64,000 nt of DNA from Tetrastigma voinierianum (taxonomy: Eukaryota > Streptophyta > Magnoliopsida > Vitales > Vitaceae), in NCBI GenBank assembly GCA_016808115.1, contig JAEQBH010002942.1, positions 186,001 through 250,000 on the forward strand, given 5' to 3'. Below are positions 21,207 through 34,339 of this stretch, piece by piece. The notes below the pieces were generated by a model. It saw only the letters and a list, made by a program, of their open reading frames with translations, did not search any database and was not told the DNA's origin. Position 1 is the first letter of the stretch; each line of letters opens with the position of its first letter. The position numbers were made by a program, and so were the translations under genes.

Positions 21207-24200
21207 ATGGCGGGAACTGATTCACGGAAGCAACTCCTGACCCTAATTCGAGACTTTGCTGCTGAAAAATCTCATGGAGGTGAAAACAATTTCTCTTAGT
21301 GTTGTTTTTGTGAGAAAATGTTGGAAAAAGGAAGGAAATTAAAAACTCCACCGAGTTTTAAGTTTTTCTGGAAACAAAACAAGGGAAGGATCGGAATCAT
21401 AAGATTCTTTTCTTACATTTTCTCAGCAATCAAACGGTAGCATTTTTCCACTGTAAACGAAGGTAGTGTAGTTGTTATATTTGTATTTGACAATCTACGC
21501 TTGCTGTCTACGGGAAATGCAGAACGGAGAGTGGCGGGCCTGCAGAAGCGAATCCAAGAGCTTCAATCTGAGATGGATACAGCCAATGCAGAGCTCGAAG
21601 AGTCAAAACGCTCCAAGGAAGCTACCGAGCAAGAGCTCAAAGGCTTCGAAGTTGAATTAGCAATGAATGAAGCTTCAATTCAGACTCTAGAGGTTTGGTC
21701 TCTCTAACTTATCATGCTATTGATCGGATTTCTTCACAAACTTATTATCATTAATTGAATTGCCTAAATTGCCTACTGATTTCTTTTTAAATTACTTATA
21801 GGCAAGAAATTCTGCGATTCAACGTGAGATTTCGGTGGTTGGATCTGATTTGGAGGTTCTTAAGGTATCCATAGGGCATCGTTTAATTTCTGGTTTTTTC
21901 TCATATGATTAAGATTCTTATGTTCGATTTCTAATATACTGTTTTGCCACTCCTTTGTTATTCTTCTGCTGAATATCATGATCATAACAAAGATAGATAC
22001 TGCAATTTTAGTCAAACCTCTTCTATCCTTTATTGAATTTCAGTTTGTAAAACATAACCTCTTAAAATCAAACAGATAACTATTTATTATAATAATAATT
22101 TTGTTATTATAAATATTCTCTATGCAGAGACAACTTTATTAAACAAATGATGGAGTTAAACACTAAGATAAGGTTCGTCTTCTCAATAAAGATATTAGTA
22201 TCTTGCTTGCTTAATTTTGCATATAATGATGAAATTGTTTCTTTGTGGTCTTCAGATAGTCTAAAGGCTCTTAACTTATTATTCAAACTGCGGAGCATAT
22301 TTTTTACTTGGGTTGTTTTAATCCATCTGAAACTCATGTCAGTATGTTATGATAGGATAATCTTTACTTAATTTTACATTTGTTTTAAGTCATTTATAGT
22401 TCTTGTGTAATAACCTTGAAGGTTGAGTTTCACCCAAAATGTCCTAACAATTGCAAAAATGACTTAAGTTCAATGGCTTTCCTGCCTTAGGTAGTTTTCA
22501 GTTTTGACACCAGAGGAAAAACTAGTTTTGTATGGCCAAGCCCTGTGTTTAATAATAGTTAAGCAGTAAAGTTGAATTCTTGAATATATGATTGCCAAGA
22601 AACTTGTACTGGTTCCGCTATCATCCAGTCGCAAGTTGCAAGAGCTGAGATCATGATCCCAAATCAATGCTAGCAAGGCAGGACTTAGAGACTCTTTCAA
22701 AGCATCAATGATGGCTGATACAAGTGAATGAATAAACTCCCCTGAAATGATAAATATACTGTGATGAAGTCCTCTGCTATTAGTCGAGACACTGGAAATT
22801 AAAAAAACCAGAGGAAAGTTAACCTATGCTAAATAAAAATTAGATTGGTTGAAAACAGACAGCCAGTGAGGTTCAGAAAAATGATGAGAAAGGTTGAAGT
22901 GGTTTTCCATATGGCTAGAAACAGAGTGAGGAAGTCAAAGAAGGAAAAATGATATGGCAGATAACTTCCTGACTCTTTGAAGTGTTTTTTCCTAATGGCT
23001 TAAAGCAAACAGGGTGAGGAAAACAAAGATGTAGGAACGACCCAGCAGATGACTAATGCTTCTGTTTTGTTTCATAAAATGTGAAAGTGATAAGAAAAAC
23101 ACTTAGCGAAGTCTAATTCAAGTAATGCCATATTAATCAAGTGCTTTGAAATTTGAAACAAAGGATAACAAAAATAAACAGCATTGAAGGTAGATTTGCT
23201 TATGTTCTCTCACTTGCATGCTTCCTTAATAAATCTAGCTGTGCAACACATGGCTCCCGTGGAAAATCTAATCACAGTTGAAGAAAAACATCGATACAAA
23301 CATCAAAATAATTGATTAAATATGGTGCAGTGATCAGAGTGTTTCCAGAGCATTATGGAAACGTGTACTGGTTTCTTTTCTCCTTTTACAGGCTGGTTGT
23401 AATGGGCTGTGCTTTTTTGGATTTAAATTTTGTGCATTCAGGTGTATCCACTGGGAAATTATCAACCAGTTAATTTTTAAATTGCTGATGCAGGAGATTT
23501 CAGGAGACAACTGCTTCTACTCTTCATAAAGAGAGTTGCATTGCACCTTCATCTGATGATGGTCTGTTTTTGTTACTTGATGCGTGTGTTTGCATGGAAT
23601 GTACATGGGGACAATGATATTACATTCTTTACTTGGAAATTGATTGTTTGAATGTGGCAGTAAATATGAATTCTGAACTTAGTTCTGGTTTGAATGAAGT
23701 TGTTTACAGACTCAATTATGCAGCAACTCCTCTGCAATTCGTTGTTGTAAGGCATATAGAGAAGTGTTGACCTTGACTTTGCAAACCTGGTTGCATCTGG
23801 CTCCTATCTAATTGGATTAGGAGGCTGTTGATGGATACCATTTTGTCCAAATAATAAACTTAGTAGGAGTGCAATAGTTCTCTGATCTGTAATCAGGTTA
23901 TCATTAAATTTAAAGCCCTGAGTAAATTTCTAGTTAGCATTGCCCTCTCCATCTTTGATGCCTTGTGGAAATATGTGTTTGTTGAGTTAGAAATGTGATT
24001 GTGATTCTTTCTGAACTTTTCTTCTGCTTGTTTGTGAAACCTAAGTATTGTGAGATAGGTTACTTTCAGAAGCATGTTATGGTATTTATATGTATACTTC
24101 TATGCATTTATCTGCAGATGTACAAATGTATGATCAATTTTCTTTGTTTATGCTCCAAATTCTATACCTGTGATTGAAGATCTTTATCAGATAAATGAGA

Positions 24201-25368
24201 TCTTTCCATTTACGTGATTCTATGTATAGACCAAACTTTGATCGAGTTAAAGTTCAAAACCTTGTACCTGCCAAACGTTAGACATGTGGTTTATTGTTAG
24301 TTTTATGAAGAAACTTAATTAGGAGATTTTTGGCAATTTTCACTGGATTGCATATGTTGAAAGATGGTCTTATAGTCTGCACTGCAACTGAACTGTACTT
24401 TTGGTCCCATTCCTCCTCATCTTCACTGTATTTGATCTTGTTTCTTTCTCTTCTCTTTACAATATCTGCCACTGTATATTAGGTCTTTATTTTGGTATGT
24501 GTTTATGCAACGTATTCTGGTAAAGACTAAAGGGAAAATTTTAACCTACTCTTCAAGCAGGCAACAAACTTGTGAATGAGAATGATGCTCAAGTTGCTAT
24601 AAGAACTCTTGAAGATCAACTTGCCCATATAATTTCTCAAACAAACATGGAAGAACAAGAATATGAAGCAGAACAAAATCTTCATAAGCAGGTAAGAAGT
24701 TTGCTCATTGTAGGTAAAGCTTGATGTTACAGGGATTAAAACACTTTTCAATTGCTTTTCTTTAGTTAATGAAATCATTATAATTTTCAGTAAAAACTGA
24801 TGTGAAAGTTGGCATTGCTCTGTGATTGCTGCAGCTCCAGCAAGAACTGATTAATATTGAAAGGAATGTGACCCTGATGGAGGCAATCATGAAGGAAACA
24901 AAAGAATTGCAGGAATTAACTAGATATCCTTGTCAAAATCACATTGCATGCTACTAATTAACTGATTTCTGATTTGACTCTGAGAAAATGAAGGAAAAGA
25001 AGGAACATGTGGGGTCTTGCAACTTAGTTTCAGTTGGATGGGTTGTTCAAAATCCCAAAATTCCTTTTATTCCTGCATTTCTTGTGATCAGCCAGAGATT
25101 TATATCTTATTAACACCTTATTGCACATTAATTATGGTGATCCCTATGATTTGAGACAATTTTAAATTACAATGCCCCCAAGTGACATAGTTAGCAACCG
25201 CTACTGTTGGGAAATGTGTCTTTGACTCAAAACAAGCAGATTTCTGACCTAGAAGAAACCTGTGCTTCCCTCGGTGAGGAGTTACAGAGAAAGTGCATGT
25301 GTCCCAATTGTGAGCGAGACAATGTGGAGACCATGGGAGGAATTCTTCAGGCAAATGAGGATAATTGA
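21207..25368 (+). CDS. Coiled-coil protein of unknown function, multi-exon
   Basis: Exons inferred from splice sites and continuous coding sense are 21207-21279, 21523-21692, 21802-21864, 22128-22172, 23494-23561, 24561-24691, 24835-24923 and about 25227-25368. The protein starts MAGTDSRKQLLTLIRDFAAE. It is mostly charged alpha-helix with heptad-like repeats (GLQKRIQELQSEMDTANAEL, then ELEESKRSKEATEQELKGFE, later VAIRTLEDQLAHIISQTNME). It ends with a short Cys pair (KCMCPNCERDN) before TGA. Summed exons give 781 nt; phase shows that an exon of length 2 modulo 3 is missing between 21864 and 22128, perhaps a microexon. The full protein is then about 266 aa. The start is chosen because this ATG opens in phase with exon 2 (HGERRV across the junction). 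I do not recognise a named family; a cytoskeletal or chromosome-structure role would be a guess. It is convergent with the phosphatase gene. Confidence 0.75.
24924..25226 (+). other. Candidate AT-AC (U12-type) intron in the coiled-coil gene
   Basis: Exon 7 ends ...GAATTAACTAG and the next bases are ATATCCTTGTC, matching the U12 donor consensus ATATCCTT, with no GT donor nearby that keeps the frame. Near the 3' end TCTTTGAC (25219-25226) differs at one base from the U12 branch consensus TCCTTRAC. The phase-compatible junction is GAC|TCAAAACAAGCAG (exon from 25227), but that lies on top of the branch motif. The AC at 25232-25233 or the CAG at 25237-25239 fit branch spacing but break the frame. 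The class is likely; the exact 3' end is unresolved. Confidence 0.6.
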
Positions 25369-26041
25369 ATGTTTGGATGCAAAACAAATAGGACAATTAC
25401 ATTCAAACTGTTGACCTTCTCAAATTTGTATTGTAAATGAGAATTTTGATGGACATATCTCTAGGAAATCAAGCTAAAGCCCTGTGGCAAAAGTTTGTCT
25501 TTTATCCATAAGGTGAGACAGAGTACGTTGTTTCAAACTGACTTTTTGTTTTGATGCTTCAACCGGATCATTTCATCTCATTTCCCACAGAATTCAAGGA
25601 CCCTTGTTGCCTGATCCCTTGTTACACGGACTTGAGGTAACATATTATTAGCATTAAATATATGTTGGTATTATTTATTTAATTATCAACTCTCCTTTTT
25701 TTTTCCATGTGGCCGGACTTGTATGGCAAATCATAGGAACAGAAGGAAAAAAATGAGAAAAAAGAGAGAACAACAAATTGCACTACTCTACAAACCTGGC
25801 CTGTAGCTATATATGTCCAGCTTGCAACAATTATGTATATCTCATCTATAATCTTAGCATTTGCTTTGGTGATGCGTCCATGTCCTTTACAATTAATGAT
25901 AGCAATGTAGGTTTGACTTCTTCATCACTATTGCTGGGTCCCTGTCATGGTAATAAATCATAATTATATGACTGCTGCAGTAATATGCCTATGAATTTGT
26001 CAAAGAAATTTACTTAATGGAATCATCTTCAACTGGCAGGG

Positions 26042-28295
26042 TCATGGAGTACTTACCGTTTGGTCGAGAGGAGTAATCATGGGGAGAGGGGCAACTTTTG
26101 GATTGGTGGACTTGACAACTTCAACCTGTGTCGAGAAAAGGGCAGATACAGGGCGATGATCTGAGAACTTACTCTCACTCCGGAAGTAGGTCAGTTGCTT
26201 TACTCCTTTTCCATACCATAGAATCCTGTCACACCTGTTACCATAACCAATATCTCTTTTCATTGACCATCCTCATGAAACTATTTAATTAAATGCAAAT
26301 AGCAAGTCTAGAAAATTTAGTCATGCCACAACCAAAGAGTTGCAGCTTAGGTGAGGCCTTGGGCTCATCATTTGTATGGCCGGTGATCTAGGCCCATGAT
26401 GGGCCCACATACAGACCCCAAGGAGGCAATACTCCTAAAAGGTATGATGCATCAAATATCCAGAATGTGATTGACTAACTGTACCATGCTGGAGTTCTTT
26501 GCTTCTCCCCTGATCTGTTTGGTAGTCCACCTGAGTATCGATTGCAATTTGATTTAGAGTACTTGTAGGTAGGAGCAAATTCTATGCTGCCCTCTCTCCA
26601 ACCTTGGAACACTCCACCATCCTCTTTCTCCCGCCGTAGTTGATCAAACTCTTGTAATGATCTCCAGTCTTGACTTTTTATTAGCTTCCTGGCTAAGTTG
26701 TCCTCCAAGCATAATCTATAATTGAGGTCCCCCAACCAGAATATCCGACTGTTCCATGACATATTAAATTGTCATAAAAAAAGAACTTTCCATTTAATAT
26801 TAGAGGTATCCATTTCATGTTGCCTTTGTTCTTCAATTAATTCCTTCCCCACCCATATTAAAATTTTACCAAAAGCTATATTCTACATGGGTAGATTATT
26901 TAGTTTTCAATCTCTCTGAACAGGGTGGGACTAGTACTACTGTCAAAAGTTCTGAAATGACTAAATCAAAACAAAATTGAAACCTAGATTCCGCATGGAT
27001 CCAAGAGAAATGGAAATCAACCTGGACAGATTTGACAATATAATTCTGAAATTCTCATATGATTTGATGAGAGTTTGACCACTTACTCATGTCCTAAGAT
27101 GGTGAATGGATGCGGATTATCATCATCTTCAGGGAGTCTAGGGAAGGTAGTTCGCCTAAAAATTTCAGAGACTTGATGATTCCTTCGCCCTTCATCACCC
27201 TTCTTCTCACCGGAAGCTAGATGGGCAGCAATAAAGCAAAAGCTAGTTCCTTCAATTGACATGCTAACAGAAACTGAGCCTTTGTTTCCCAAATAACCCA
27301 TGATACCGCAAGGTACTGAGCTTACTTTCACATTTGAAATGCAATACTTCCTTAGCAGTTCCCTTCTCATCCAGACACTTATGAAGACGCCAACCATCTT
27401 CTTGCTTGCCATTAACTTGTACTTACTCCGCCCATATGGCCTATCATGCTGGATAACCGACGCTGATCTCATAAGCATCTCTGGCCGTGTGCTAACGCTG
27501 TGCCTCCTTTCAGAGCCTGTGATTCCCACATAGAAATAGTTGTCGCTTGATATTGGATTCAACATGGGAGTTAACCAAGGGCAACCATACTTGTCATTAA
27601 GAGTTTTCCCAATGAGCAAGTTCCATTTTGTTGCTTCCGTTGGGTCTTCCACCCCGATCACTGTTCGGGTGTTCAAGGGGACAATCTCTTGGAATCTGCG
27701 AGAGAAAAACTTTTGTTGTTAAAGGAGGTGTTACAGACTTCTGATTTTTTGATTTCATAGAATCTTCTATTCATCACATACCCAAGAACATACATGTCGG
27801 CAGCATCTTGGGGATTTAACCACTCCTCCAAATCAACCGCCAAGCTCCCCACCGGAGATCTTCCAGCAACATTCCAAGTACCCACAAAAATTCTGAGTAT
27901 AAAGATACAAATTATACATATTACTTTGATATAGTTATATATCATCACCCATGTATCAAAAAAATCTGTCATATTTCATCCCGTTCAATCTCATAACAAA
28001 ACACATATCCTGAAACCTCACCTTAGCTCATTGGTCAATATGCTGCATGGTTCCATCTCAAAAGACCTGACAAAAATATCGCTGGAGTAATCGTCTTCTT
28101 CATCTTCACCCCCGTCTGCAAAACAGAACCCAATACCAGCGTAAATAAGATTATAACGAAATTCAACCGACAAAAGAGAAGAAGGAAAAGCAGACCTGAA
28201 AATTCTCTCAAATCGTATGAATCAGCTCTCTTGTGCTTCCTCTTGAACCACGTTCGTAAACTCCTACTTCTTGACTTCGGTTTCTCGCTACCCAT
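26042..28295 (-). CDS. Type I inositol polyphosphate 5-phosphatase
   Basis: The six exons on the minus strand are 28295-28196, 28115-28022, 27892-27782, 27695-27087, 26748-26485 and 26234-26042. They total 1371 nt in perfect phase (456 aa plus TGA), all with GT-AG borders. The basic N-terminus (MGSEKPKSRSRSLRTWFKRK) is followed by the catalytic domain: GTWNVAG (residues 69-75), QEIVPLN, GNKGSVS, AHLASGEKKGDEGRRNHQ. Then come the two hallmark 5-phosphatase motifs, FWLGDLNYR (308-316) and RTPAWCDRILW (389-399, formed across the last splice junction), and finally SDHRPV (417-422). The enzyme removes the 5-phosphate from inositol polyphosphates and/or phosphoinositides and dampens IP3/PIP2 signalling; the exact substrate cannot be read from sequence. 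No WD40 domain is present. An in-frame upstream ATG at 28331 would add 12 residues; the 28295 start is preferred because the basic segment begins there. No defects were seen. Confidence 0.95.
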
Positions 28296-31111
28296 TACTC
28301 TCAAGAAAGATATTCCTGCTCCATTCACCAAACACTAGCATGCCTACAGGTTCATCAATCTTAAAACCATACATAGACTTTTCTGTTAGAAATCATAGTG
28401 TTAATCGCCGATCAATCAGACCGATCAGACTGAAAGAAAGTGACAAAAACAACGGGCCTTGCAAATAATTGTGCAAACGATGAGCTCGAGAAAGAAGAGA
28501 TGAGAAGCAAAAAATGAAGGTCAAAGCTTGTTCGGTTTTTCTAAGAAAGTCCTCTCAGAACAATGTGTGATATTAATAACTGGCCCAAAATGTAACAAAA
28601 AAGAAGTTGTGGGCCTCGCAAAGCTTTTATCATTTGCGTCATCATTAGAGGTGTTAGGTGTAGTGCTCGTCACGTATGCCTCGCGCTGATTTTTAACACC
28701 ACTAGTTAATTTCAGGTCCAAGTCAAACGTTTTATACTAGATAAGAATCACACATTATGTTGTGGAGTTAAAGCTATCCTGTTATGATATTTTGGAAATG
28801 AGATCCACGACTTCAAGGCCCTAATTTTTTTAATTAAAATTAATAAAAATCATCGTCCGCACGAGTCTTACTGATTATTGACCCACATATGATTGTATAT
28901 GCATATTTAAATAATTTTAATTACATAAAAAATTATTTATATGATTGAATTAATTTCTTCGGCCTCTAAATATGACATAAGTATTTAAAAATAAAGGGTT
29001 TATTTATATATAGTTTTTGAAAATTGTTTTATGTTCTCAAAAAAAATAGAAAGATATATTTTGAAAAATACAGAAAACACTAAATTTAAAGAAGAAAAGC
29101 AATTTTAAAAACATAAAACGACGTTTCTTCTGCTTAAAATATCATATTCTTCAAAAAATGTGAATCAAATAAAGCTCAAAATCTCGACTCCACCGAGACT
29201 ACATTATTACATTAATAGTTTTGTTAAATGCATTTCATAATTTATATTTTTTTAAAGACAATTTCTTCTTTCTAGTTTCTAAAATCAATAATGATTTTTT
29301 AAAACTATCTTGAAACGTTTGTTTTTTTTACTTAACAATAATGTAACTTTTCGAACTAAGATCGTAATAATAATCTTAATAAAGACAAGTATTAAGCTTG
29401 CTGTTTTTTAACATTATGTGAAATAAAGACGGACGGCATTAAATGCGACGATTATTTTCGGCTCGTCTCGCCGCTCTTAATTACATACTTAATTCTAATT
29501 TTGACCTGGGTTTTTAACGGGTCTGGTTTATTTTCAAAAATTCGAGACGGCTCGCAGAGTCATATCAGAAACCCAAAATTAGGAAAATTTTAAAATTCAA
29601 GAAAATATTAATAAAAATAATAAATTATCATGGCGGTCAGTGTTCTACAAAATTATTCAGATTCTATACCGAAACTGACTACAATCGCACCCACCCCACG
29701 AAATCTGTAACGACCTTAAAAGTTTCGTCACCATGCACAAGCCGAATTTTTCCGATTTTCTCGATAAGTTGCCAAATGATTTCGCGACGGAAGATTTCAT
29801 GCACCTAAAGTCAGTGAACGCGCCACAAGCTTCATTTAAAATAAAAGTTTAACCTAAAAAGCAAATAACGTTTCGTGAGTTAAACTTTAATTTCAAAATA
29901 AAGCAATACGCACTACGATCCAAAATAATAATAATGTTCTACCCGATTATATTTTAAAATAATTTTTATTATTTTATTTTATACTTTAATATAAATAATA
30001 ATAATTATTATAATGTTTTTAATAAATAATTTGAAAATTTATAATATTTTTTAATGAAAATATTAATTTTAATATAATAAAAAATAAAAAGCAAATATAA
30101 AAAAAATGAAAATTAAAAATAAAAAACAAAATAAATGAACGCGAGCCAGACTTTTCTCCTATATCCGGCCCGCCCTATTTAATTTTTAAATGAGATAAGC
30201 CAGACCAAAAAATAACGAGCCGGCGGGACGCCCGTCCCAAACCTCCCAAGCTGGTTATCCCTGTGACAGATATCATAATCCTTTCTTCTCATCAAGAACG
30301 ATCACTTTTCTTATTTTCATGAACGACTTTTCAATGTGTTTCTAAATATTTTCACTCTTCTATTCGTAACTTTTTAAAAATCTCCCACTAATGTCGCGAA
30401 ATTTAAAATGAAACAACTTAACGCTAAGTCTATTTACTAAAGATGTTCAAAAAACAAAACGCCACCTGTAGCTTAATAGTTTTTATTACATCTATTTTTG
30501 TTTTTTGGATTTATAAATTGTATTCGAAAATTCAATAAAATAGACGTATATGCTTCTAAATATTTTTTTTTCCCCATCAATCGTTCTAACCTAGAACCAA
30601 AGGAATACTAGTGGGGATATCCCTCAATGATGAAAGAAAAGCCTAGAAGAAGAGTTGTCCATTGTTATTATTATTATATGAGTTGGTCCACCATAGGAAT
30701 TTGGAACCCCAAATCCAAAGAGCAAATAAAAATGATAAGATCCATTGATTAGAGAAGAAGAATAGAGGGAAGAAAGAGTTAAAAGAGAGAGTCGGAGTCG
30801 GACATACTCACACCAGTAGCTTTCATGAGCTGCGACATTCTAACCAGAAGTAGTTGAGGTCTCTGTATGTGTAGGTATCGTTCAGCTTCAATCATAATGA
30901 GATGCATGAGACACTATAGCTGCCCTCCCCATCTGGATAGCTACCATTAAATGCTGCTAACCCCCTTTCCGTTCTTCTGTACCTTACACTTGTAGTCATA
31001 ATGTTGAATTTCAACCTCGGTTTTTTGTTTACCATCCTCCCTCAAAATTAATTGGGGCCAAGGATTCAAAGTTTTATCCCTCCTATAGGAAGCAATTATT
31101 GAAGGACCCAA
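28296..31111. other. AT-rich intergenic region
   Basis: No gene was recognised. The first ~300 bp upstream of 28295 probably hold the phosphatase promoter and 5' UTR. The region 29030-29130 loosely resembles the interior of the MITE at 44492-44648 (TTTATGTTCTC, poly-A, TTTTGAAAAA.ACAGA) without its terminal repeats. The stretch 29940-30120 is almost pure A/T. The stretches 29450-29700 and 30130-30260 have GC-richer patches (CGGCTCG, GGCCCGCC) that may be decayed transposon. Confidence 0.5.
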
Positions 31112-31860
31112 TGTTGAGTTTTTATACGGAAATTAACACACAATATTCTGGGGATCATCAATTCAAAACTCATATTCGATAATAAAATACACACACACAC
31201 ACACAATATGTATTACATACCGTCAGCACGCAACCACGGCATTTTTTCTTCAATTTATGCGATCTTAAATCCTCGATCCCGCTTCAGTTAAAACCGCATC
31301 GACGCTAAACGACCGCTCTCTCACCAACATTGATCCAAATTAACGCAAGGAAAATAAAAAGCTCTTCCGTCTACGCATGATACTTGCCTTTATTTTGCTG
31401 GAAATAATTTTTTTATTCATTTTAGTGAGACGTAATTAATCAAGCATAAATCTCACCTGTCTTTATAAAACAACGATTCTAAATAATATTTAAATTCAAT
31501 CCGCTCTTATACCAATTTGTCGAGTTTTTAATACCCGAATTAACACACAATATCTCCATCTCCATCAAATCAACTTCGATAATAAAATAATAATAATAAT
31601 AAAAATATGTGATTACATACCGTCAAGAACACGCAGCCTACGAGAGATTTCCTTCGCCATGATCTTAAATCCGATCTATTATTCTCCTTATCAAACTTTG
31701 ATACGTAATCATTTCATCGACAAGAAGGTCTTAACTGCATTACCTAAAGCCAGCTTTTATATATAACTTATCGATAGAGAAGAGGCCAAGAATACACGCT
31801 TTAAAAAAACCGTCTAAAATGTGTAATTCAATAACCTGCTCTTATAATAAATTATATTTA
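31112..31860 (-). mobile_element. TRIM-like miniature LTR element or tandem dimer
   Basis: Two direct copies start TGTTGAGTTTTTATAC (31112) and TGTCGAGTTTTTAATAC (31518). Both run through ATTAACACACAATAT, a GATAATAAAATA block, TACATACCGTCA and ATGCGATCTTAAATCC-like sequence, with a period of about 405 bp. Just before the second copy, 31503-31514 reads GCTCTTATACCA, the reverse complement of a one-mismatch iMet primer-binding site (TGGTATCAGAGC). A weaker CTGCTCTTATAAT block ends the second unit near 31842-31855. Short direct repeats plus a PBS and no coding content fit a TRIM in minus orientation; a simple tandem duplication is the alternative. Confidence 0.55.
31189..31204. repeat. (AC)8 microsatellite
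   Basis: Sixteen bases of uninterrupted AC dinucleotide inside the left copy of the TRIM-like element; the right copy has AATAAT repeats at the same place. Confidence 0.95.
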
Positions 31861-32190
31861 TTATAATAATCGTTCTTATAATAAATTATATTTATTAGTG
31901 TAATTTACTCCACTCCATCATGGTAACATCTTCATAAATAAATTTTTAAAATATTGGGTATTCTTTTAATTAGCTAAATACTAGGTCAGTGGGTCACCCA
32001 CTTAATTTTAATGTGGAAATAACACCCAACTCTTCATCCAATCCCCACGTTGTCCGGTTCAAGGCCAATGTTGTTCGATTTAGGGTTGAATAGGCACACA
32101 CACAACTTCCCACCATTTCATCTAGGTATTGCTTTTTTGTCAGAGTTTTGCACTCAAAAAATCACCTTTTACTCTCGGAATGGAATATAG

Positions 32191-32219
32191 TGTGTATATA
32201 TATATACACACACACACAC
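32191..32219. repeat. Compound TG/TA/CA microsatellite
   Basis: TGTG, then seven TA-type repeats, then CACACA to 32219; the left part is self-complementary. Confidence 0.95.
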
Positions 32220-32414
32220 GAAGGGACTTGAATTTAATACTATCAAGGTATTTTTGAAGGACGTGAATTCAATAAAAAAAACAAACTGAAAGATAAATTC
32301 AAAACACTTTTCAAATCGAAAAGTTTTGTAGGGAATGATTAAGACCGCCAATCTTCATGTTCCTGGTATGTCCTAATCCTGATTTCTTCTGCTCATCAGA
32401 ATAATAAAAGCCGA

Positions 32415-33161
32415 TGATGCCTTTTTCAAACTTAACTGGTCAGACATATACGTTTCTAGCCGACCAAGACTACGGGCGTGGTGAACTCGAGGATCGGGTC
32501 GTCACCGAGGTATGGTCGCTGCAACGTTGGATCAAGGGTTTAGATCGTGGCACTTTCCTCGAAAACTATAAAGAAGTAGGCCGGCGGCGGCTTCGCCCGC
32601 GCCGCTCCGACGCCAAGCTTCGCCTTCGGCATATCGCATCGCCGGCACGAAAGTTGCATAAGAGTATGCGTAAGAGAACGCGAGATACCTTCACCGCTAG
32701 CATACGAGAGCGTATGTTATCTCTAATCTGAGGGTCAGTCGATCTTTCCCATCGATGATATTTCGCCCATCGCAATTTATTAAGAGATATCATGAACAGC
32801 GCTATCGGCACTATCCTACTTCCCTATCACAAGATTCGATTTTGATTTGATGCGATAAAGATATCACGGTAATATCCTACTTCCTTATTGACGAAGATTC
32901 TCATTTATAAGTGATAAAGATAATATTCAGAACATCCTACTTTCCCATCGATGAGATTTGATTTGATTTATAGGATAAGATATTATCAACATCCTACTTT
33001 CCTTATCAATTTGCAGACTACTGATTTATGCACGGGCTTCTCAATTATCCATAACCCACTCGGGGCCGAACGAACCCGGGCCTTCAAGCCAAATAAGCCA
33101 GGGCTTGGTGCTTCATCCTACGCGCTTTGGCCGCTCAGCCCATTTTTCACAAACCCCATCA
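32415..33161. repeat. Left terminal repeat of the array-filled element
   Basis: TGATGCCTTTTTCAAAC at the start, AAACCCCATCA at the end; pairs with 37527-38287. The central part repeats an AACATCCTACTTTCC-like block four to five times (32810-33005) at ~60-70 bp spacing. Confidence 0.8.
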
Positions 33162-33894
33162 GCTGCTTCACCTCAGGTTCCTGCACGACAAGGGCTATAA
33201 TCGCTTAGACGGTGTGACGCCATGTGTAAACTCTGGTTGGATCATATAGGTAGCTTGTCGCTATATGTCTTGTGATAATGATGACTTTCTGCTCTCATGC
33301 TCATTTCTTCCAATTATTTCTATTTCTTTCGCTTTTCCGCAAATATCCTCTCGACTGCTCATCTTGTGAGTTCCTTGGTCCTAAGCTTTTCTTTGCTTTT
33401 TAGTGAGTTCCTGACTTCCTTTCCCTTAGTATTCATTCAACCTTTCTATGCAGAGTCCTTTTTCTGGTGATTTTGCTTCAGATGGTTTTTTTTTTCGTCA
33501 GATTTCGCTTATACCTGGACCCACACATATGTGTAGTCATTCTAATGAATACTACAGACTTCTTCTTTTTTCGTCAGCCAAGGCCTTCCGTAGCGTTCGA
33601 TGAACCGAGGGTCAATTGAACGCTCCAGCCGAGCGCTTGAGCTCTTCAAACCGAGGCCATTGGCTCCTGTGGCCGACCGCCCCGAATCGACCGATTCATA
33701 GGCCGCTGTAGCCGCGAAAGTAATCCGCCACGCGCACAGCTCCGCTACCGACAGGTATGAGTCAATTGACTTAGGTTGTACGGCCCGCTTGGATCGAAAT
33801 GCTGTTCTCCCGAGCTACTGGGCTCCATGGCTGCGAGGCCCATGAAAGTGGGACCACACGCGCGCCCGCCGGGTTCGCACGACTTGCCCGGAAG

Positions 33895-34330
33895 TTGAAA
33901 TGATTCCTAGTCGATGACCTGTTTTTGCAGAGGTCGCCACCTGAAACACTCGACTCCATCGCTAACTTGCATGAGTTGGAACCGATTCCTTGATTCCATG
34001 ACTGTTTTCGCGCGTAGCTCGCCAATGCGAATCACGAATCTTCCATCGGGCCGAGACTCTGCCCGAGTTGCATCGATTCCTCGATTCGACACTCTGTTTT
34101 CGCGCAGTCACAACGCGAGCCGACTTCCACGCAACTGCAGTGAGCGAATCGATTTTAGGATGGCGGTTTTTCGCGCAGTCATCGCAGCCGCCGTCACCAT
34201 CTACGAACTTCAGAGGCCGAAATGATTCTTAGGCCGCATTCACCGCCATCGATGGAGGTCGCCACGCGAACCGCTGGTTCCATCGCCAACTTGTATGCTT
34301 GAGCTGATTCTTCAGTCGCGACGACCGCTG
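33895..34330. repeat. Tandem array 1, ~80-bp units
   Basis: About six units are marked by GATTCCT or GATTCTT near 33902, 33980, 34073, 34150, 34222 and 34301. They share CTGTTTTCGCGCAG-like and GGTCGCCACGCGAA-like segments. Spacing is 72-95 bp. Confidence 0.75.
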
Positions 34331-34339
34331 TTATCATGA

